This document shows, in pieces, positions 61,101-64,000 of a stretch of 64,000 nucleotides of DNA. The stretch comes from Fortiea sp. LEGE XX443 (lineage in GTDB: Bacteria; Cyanobacteriota; Cyanobacteriia; Cyanobacteriales; Nostocaceae). Position 1 is the stretch's first letter; every line of letters starts with the position of its first letter. Made by a program: the position numbers and the translations under genes. The notes beneath the pieces were generated by a model that was not told the DNA's origin, ran no database searches, and saw only the letters and a list, made by a program, of their open reading frames with translations. Location of the stretch: positions 1-64,000 of the forward strand of contig NZ_JADEXZ010000020.1 in the NCBI RefSeq assembly GCF_015206815.1. The letters are read 5' to 3'.

Positions 61101-62393
61101 ATGGTGATTACAAAAAGTAGGCTTGTTTTGGGTGCTACGGCAGTAACACTCTCCACAATTGCTGTTACTAGCTTGGGCATTCACTCGCGTGGTCAGGCTT
61201 TATTTAAAGCAAGTCCCAAGGAAACAGTAGACGAAGTTTGGCAAATTGTTAACCGCCAATACGTAGATGGCACTTTTAATCAGGTAGATTGGCAGGCTGT
61301 TCGTAAGGAGTACCTGAACAAGTCTTACAGTAATCAGCAAGAAGCGTATAAATCCATCCGGGAAATGCTGAAAAAACTGGGCGATCCTTACACCCGGTTT
61401 ATGGATCCATCAGAATTCAAGAATATGCAGGTTGATACCTCTGGGGAACTCATAGGTATCGGTATTACCATCAGTCAGGATGAGAAAACTAAGCAATTGG
61501 TTGTGATTGCGCCGATTGAAGATACACCAGCATTTAAAGCTGGAATTTTAGCGAAAGATGTCATCCTGAAAATTAACGGTAAAAGTACTCAGGGAATGGA
61601 TACAAACCAAGCTGTATCCCTGATTCGAGGTGAAGCAAACACGAAAGTTACTCTGACAATTCAGCGGAGTGGCGCTATCAAGCAATTTGATATAAAAAGA
61701 GCGCGAATTGAAATTCATCCAGTACGTTATTCTCAAAAACAAACACCAGCAGGTAATATTGGCTACATTCGCCTGAACCAATTCAGCGCTAATGCTGGTA
61801 AGGAAATGCAAAATGCAATTAAAGATTTAGAGTCTAAACGGGTTGCTGGATATGTTCTAGACCTACGTGGTAATCCAGGTGGCTTGTTATTCTCTAGTGT
61901 AGAAATTGCCAGAATGTGGCTGGATAAAGGTACGATTGTTTCTACTATTGACCGTCAAGGTGAGCAAGAAAGAGAAATAGCCAGAGGACGCGCTCTGACA
62001 AATAAACCATTGGTGGTGTTGGTAGATAAAGGTTCAGCTAGTGCTAGTGAAATTTTATCTGGAGCTTTACAAGATAATAAACGTGCTGTTTTGGTGGGTA
62101 CTCAGACCTTTGGTAAAGGTTTAGTCCAATCGGTGCGTCCTTTGGAAGATGGCTCAGGATTGGCGGTGACAATTGCTAAATATCACACTCCCAAAGGTAA
62201 AGATATTAATAAGCACGGGGTTGATCCAGATGTGAAGGTGGATTTGACCGATACTCAAAGGCAAGATTTGTGGCTAAACGAGCGTGAAAAACTTGCCACA
62301 CTGGCAGATCCGCAATTTGCCAAAGCCGTGGAAGTATTAGGTAAGCAAATTGCTGCCAAAGGCATTACTAGGAGTAGCGCAGACACAAAATAA
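61101..62393 (+). CDS. C-terminal processing protease (S41, CtpA/CtpB type)
   Basis: The 430-residue secreted protease has an N-terminal signal (SRLVLGATAVTLSTIAVTSL), an N-terminal helical domain, a PDZ domain (IGIGITISQDEKTKQLVVIA) and the Ser-Lys catalytic core with Ser in SASASEILSGALQDN and Lys in FGKGLVQSV. Such proteases trim the D1 protein of photosystem II or other lumenal/periplasmic targets. The frame runs open from 60879, but the first 74 residues are repeat-derived. The ATG at 61101 gives a normal signal peptide and is much the better start. Confidence 0.93.
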   Translation: MVITKSRLVLGATAVTLSTIAVTSLGIHSRGQALFKASPKETVDEVWQIVNRQYVDGTFNQVDWQAVRKEYLNKSYSNQQEAYKSIREMLKKLGDPYTRFMDPSEFKNMQVDTSGELIGIGITISQDEKTKQLVVIAPIEDTPAFKAGILAKDVILKINGKSTQGMDTNQAVSLIRGEANTKVTLTIQRSGAIKQFDIKRARIEIHPVRYSQKQTPAGNIGYIRLNQFSANAGKEMQNAIKDLESKRVAGYVLDLRGNPGGLLFSSVEIARMWLDKGTIVSTIDRQGEQEREIARGRALTNKPLVVLVDKGSASASEILSGALQDNKRAVLVGTQTFGKGLVQSVRPLEDGSGLAVTIAKYHTPKGKDINKHGVDPDVKVDLTDTQRQDLWLNEREKLATLADPQFAKAVEVLGKQIAAKGITRSSADTK

Positions 62394-62443
62394 TTAGGCA
62401 CAAATAGATATTTCTTTTGCCTTTTGCCTTTTTACTTTTATCT

Positions 62444-62629
62444 TTACTGGGGTTGGCACTTACCAGCCCTGATTAACCCAATCCGTCGAGCGATCGCTTC
62501 TTCTTGGGAAACAAAAGTCCCCCATTTCTCTATAACCTCTTGATCATCGTCTCTAACTAAGTCGCTGGGGAAAATTTCGCATTTGCCAGTATTGCGCTTG
62601 ACAATATACCAAAGTTGTGTATTTTTCAT
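62444..62629 (-). CDS. Small conserved cyanobacterial hypothetical protein
   Basis: The 61-residue protein (MKNTQLWYIVKRNTGKCEIF start, EEAIARRIGLIRAGKCQP end) matches a short hypothetical that I remember as common in Nostocales genomes, sometimes labelled as a transposase relative without good reason. Its start overlaps the stop of the Uma2 gene by 4 bp, so it is translationally coupled to it. No domain can be named. Confidence 0.6.
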   Translation of the reverse strand: MKNTQLWYIVKRNTGKCEIFPSDLVRDDDQEVIEKWGTFVSQEEAIARRIGLIRAGKCQPQ

Positions 62630-63183
62630 TTTTGGCTATTAATAATTTTTTCTACCGCCACATCAATATCGGGAAATGCTAGTGGTTGAATTGTTCCCGT
62701 CGTTAATGTTTTTTTTGTGGCATATTCTCCATCTAGAATTTCTCTAAATATTACTAAATATTGCTTTTTTAAATTGACAACCCAATATTCTAAAATACCC
62801 GCTTGGGCGTAAATTTTACTTTTTATCTCTAAATCTTTTTCTAAACTAGAGTTCGCATACTCAATCAACAAAAAAATATTTTCTGGGTAAGGATGATGTT
62901 TTCGATACTCATCTCCCAAACGTTGGACAACGGCAATATCCGGTTCTGGTTCCGAGTTATTGGGTAAGGTGATAGGTTTAGCTTGACGTACTGCAACACT
63001 TTTACCTAATAGATCCATTAAATACTCTGCTGCTTCATAGCTACAATAAGCGTGAGGTTCTCCTTCTGGCGACATTTCTACAATTTCTCCGTTTAATAGT
63101 TCTACTTTATGATCGCTTAAAATGCCAGCATTAATCATGCGGTGATATTCGTCAATCGTCCATTTAGCAACAATCACACTCAT
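62626..63183 (-). CDS. Uma2-family PD-(D/E)XK nuclease-like protein
   Basis: The 185-residue protein has the DUF820/Uma2 layout: WTIDEYHRMINAGILSDHKV, ELLNGEIVEMSPEGEPHAY, then the nuclease-fold residues PEPDIAVVQR and FLLIEYANSSLEKDLEIKSK, with YAQAGILEYWVVNL. Uma2 proteins are very numerous in cyanobacteria, and their biological role is unknown. It is coupled to the small gene downstream by a 4-bp overlap. Confidence 0.9.
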   Translation of the reverse strand: MSVIVAKWTIDEYHRMINAGILSDHKVELLNGEIVEMSPEGEPHAYCSYEAAEYLMDLLGKSVAVRQAKPITLPNNSEPEPDIAVVQRLGDEYRKHHPYPENIFLLIEYANSSLEKDLEIKSKIYAQAGILEYWVVNLKKQYLVIFREILDGEYATKKTLTTGTIQPLAFPDIDVAVEKIINSQK

Positions 63184-63250
63184 AGCGATCGCTTCCTCCG
63201 ATGTTATTCATGATGTTATCTTAGCAAGTGTACATATACCGCAGGTTCTG

Positions 63251-63895
63251 TTGATTTACAGCATGAATACTGTCATCACAGCAGAAAGAATTGATTTGCC
63301 TCCTGGCGCTGTCCTCAAACTCTTGGGAAACTGGCAAGACTATCAAAAAATGCTCTTGGTGTTGGGCGATCGCGCCATACCCCGCATTAAATACAGACCA
63401 GGAGAGATTTTGTTAATGGCACCGTTACCCGAACATGGAAGAGATGTAAGTTTACTGGCTGATATTGCTAAGGTTTTGCTTGACCATTTAAACCTTAGAT
63501 ACGACTCCTTTACACCCATAACCATAAGTTTGCCAGAGGTTAGCGGTATTGAGCCTGATTTTTGCTTTTACATTGAAAATTGGCGATCGGCGGTAGGTAA
63601 AAGTCGGATTGATTGGCAAAATGACCCTCCGCCCGACTTGGCAATTGAAATAGATGTTACTACTTATACCGACATTAATGATTATCTTGTATATAAAGTG
63701 CCAGAGGTTTGGCTATTAAGAAATAAACGTTTGTTGGTTTACAGGTTGCAAGGCGAAACTTATGTGCTTGGGGAAAGTAAATATTTTTCTAACATTTCGG
63801 AAATTGTGCAGCAATGTTTTCAAATTGCTAGTGAAGAAACAACAAGTGAGGTAATTAGATGGTTGAAAAATTTTTTGGTATCTACACAAAAATGA
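63251..63895 (+). CDS. Uma2-family PD-(D/E)XK nuclease-like protein (second copy)
   Basis: The 214-residue protein shares the Uma2 core: ILLMAPLPEHGRDVSLL, GIEPDFCFYIEN, DPPPDLAIEIDVT and VPEVWLLRNKRLLVYRL. It is divergently transcribed from the other Uma2 gene with only 67 bp between, so they share a promoter region. The sequence is too different for a recent duplication. The preferred start may be the Met at residue 5 (MNTVITAERIDL, 63263) rather than 63251. Confidence 0.88.
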   Translation: MIYSMNTVITAERIDLPPGAVLKLLGNWQDYQKMLLVLGDRAIPRIKYRPGEILLMAPLPEHGRDVSLLADIAKVLLDHLNLRYDSFTPITISLPEVSGIEPDFCFYIENWRSAVGKSRIDWQNDPPPDLAIEIDVTTYTDINDYLVYKVPEVWLLRNKRLLVYRLQGETYVLGESKYFSNISEIVQQCFQIASEETTSEVIRWLKNFLVSTQK

Positions 63896-63929
63896 TTCAC
63901 TAATATAGAAAAATTTTTCTAATTTTAGA

Positions 63930-63967
63930 TTTAAACCGCAGATAAACGCAGATGGACGCAGATAGAA
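63930..63967. repeat. Short GCAGAT(G)GACGCAGAT tandem words
   Basis: The sequence aaccgcagataaacgcagat and then ggacgcagatag shows three copies of an 11-bp unit (cgcagat plus four bases). It is a common low-complexity intergenic repeat of these genomes; the window ends 33 bases later. Confidence 0.6.
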
Positions 63968-64000
63968 GAAATATACAAGATTTTAAAATTTTAGAAGTTC

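Overview
The window looks like a piece of chromosome from a filamentous, heterocyst-forming cyanobacterium of the Nostoc/Anabaena group. The signs are very frequent GCGATCGC (HIP1) octamers inside and between genes, an allophycocyanin alpha paralogue, a bacterial dynamin nearly identical in layout and length to the Nostoc punctiforme BDLP, a cyAbrB regulator, a xisH-xisI pair, DUF1338/DUF2839/DUF5331 proteins and many small dispersed repeats. No rRNA, tRNA or CRISPR array was recognised.

Layout. 1-4 kb is a scarred region: the end of an IS630-type transposase, a TPR protein whose CHAT domain is cut off by mobile DNA, a 63-bp tandem repeat, a PIN toxin-antitoxin pair and a nuclease remnant cut by a MITE. 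4-31 kb is mostly ordinary housekeeping: transketolase, fabF-acpP, a heterodisulfide-reductase-B-like protein, a DUF1338 protein, a DinG-like protein with degraded helicase motifs, an M48 protease, an AI-2E-type permease, a GT39 glycosyltransferase, a fasciclin protein, a solitary ApcA-like phycobiliprotein, a ClC channel, cyAbrB, Rrf2, cbiB and pyrR. 28-33 kb holds two large related hybrid histidine kinases. 33.6-39 kb has moaE and a three-gene dynamin operon: a coiled-coil membrane protein, BDLP1, and a second dynamin-like GTPase with a C-terminal J domain. 40-49 kb carries a cysteine synthase, a 2Fe-2S ferredoxin-like protein, DUF5331, xisHI, purU, a Gld-type ABC transporter operon and an aquaporin. 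50-52 kb is a pile-up of nested MITEs followed by an HlyD-type adaptor.

The most interesting part is 53-59.4 kb, a compact RiPP cluster of the thiazole/oxazole-modified microcin (TOMM) type. A divergent ABC exporter faces a 125-residue precursor whose core holds 17 cysteines in a C-X-G repeat. The precursor is followed by a ThiF/E1-like leader-binding protein, a YcaO cyclodehydratase and a SagB-type flavin dehydrogenase. Together these could bind the leader, cyclise the core cysteines to thiazolines, oxidise them to thiazoles and export the product. A hairpin between precursor and enzymes and a direct repeat in the divergent promoter region suggest regulated, unequal expression. The cluster is followed by ispG, a CtpA-type protease and two Uma2-family genes.

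A second theme is recent small-element activity. At least five short inverted-repeat elements can be delimited by comparing copies or by target duplications. They include a MITE inserted inside another, one whose removal restores an open frame, and a 32-bp palindromic repeat that sits in frame inside two unrelated proteins.
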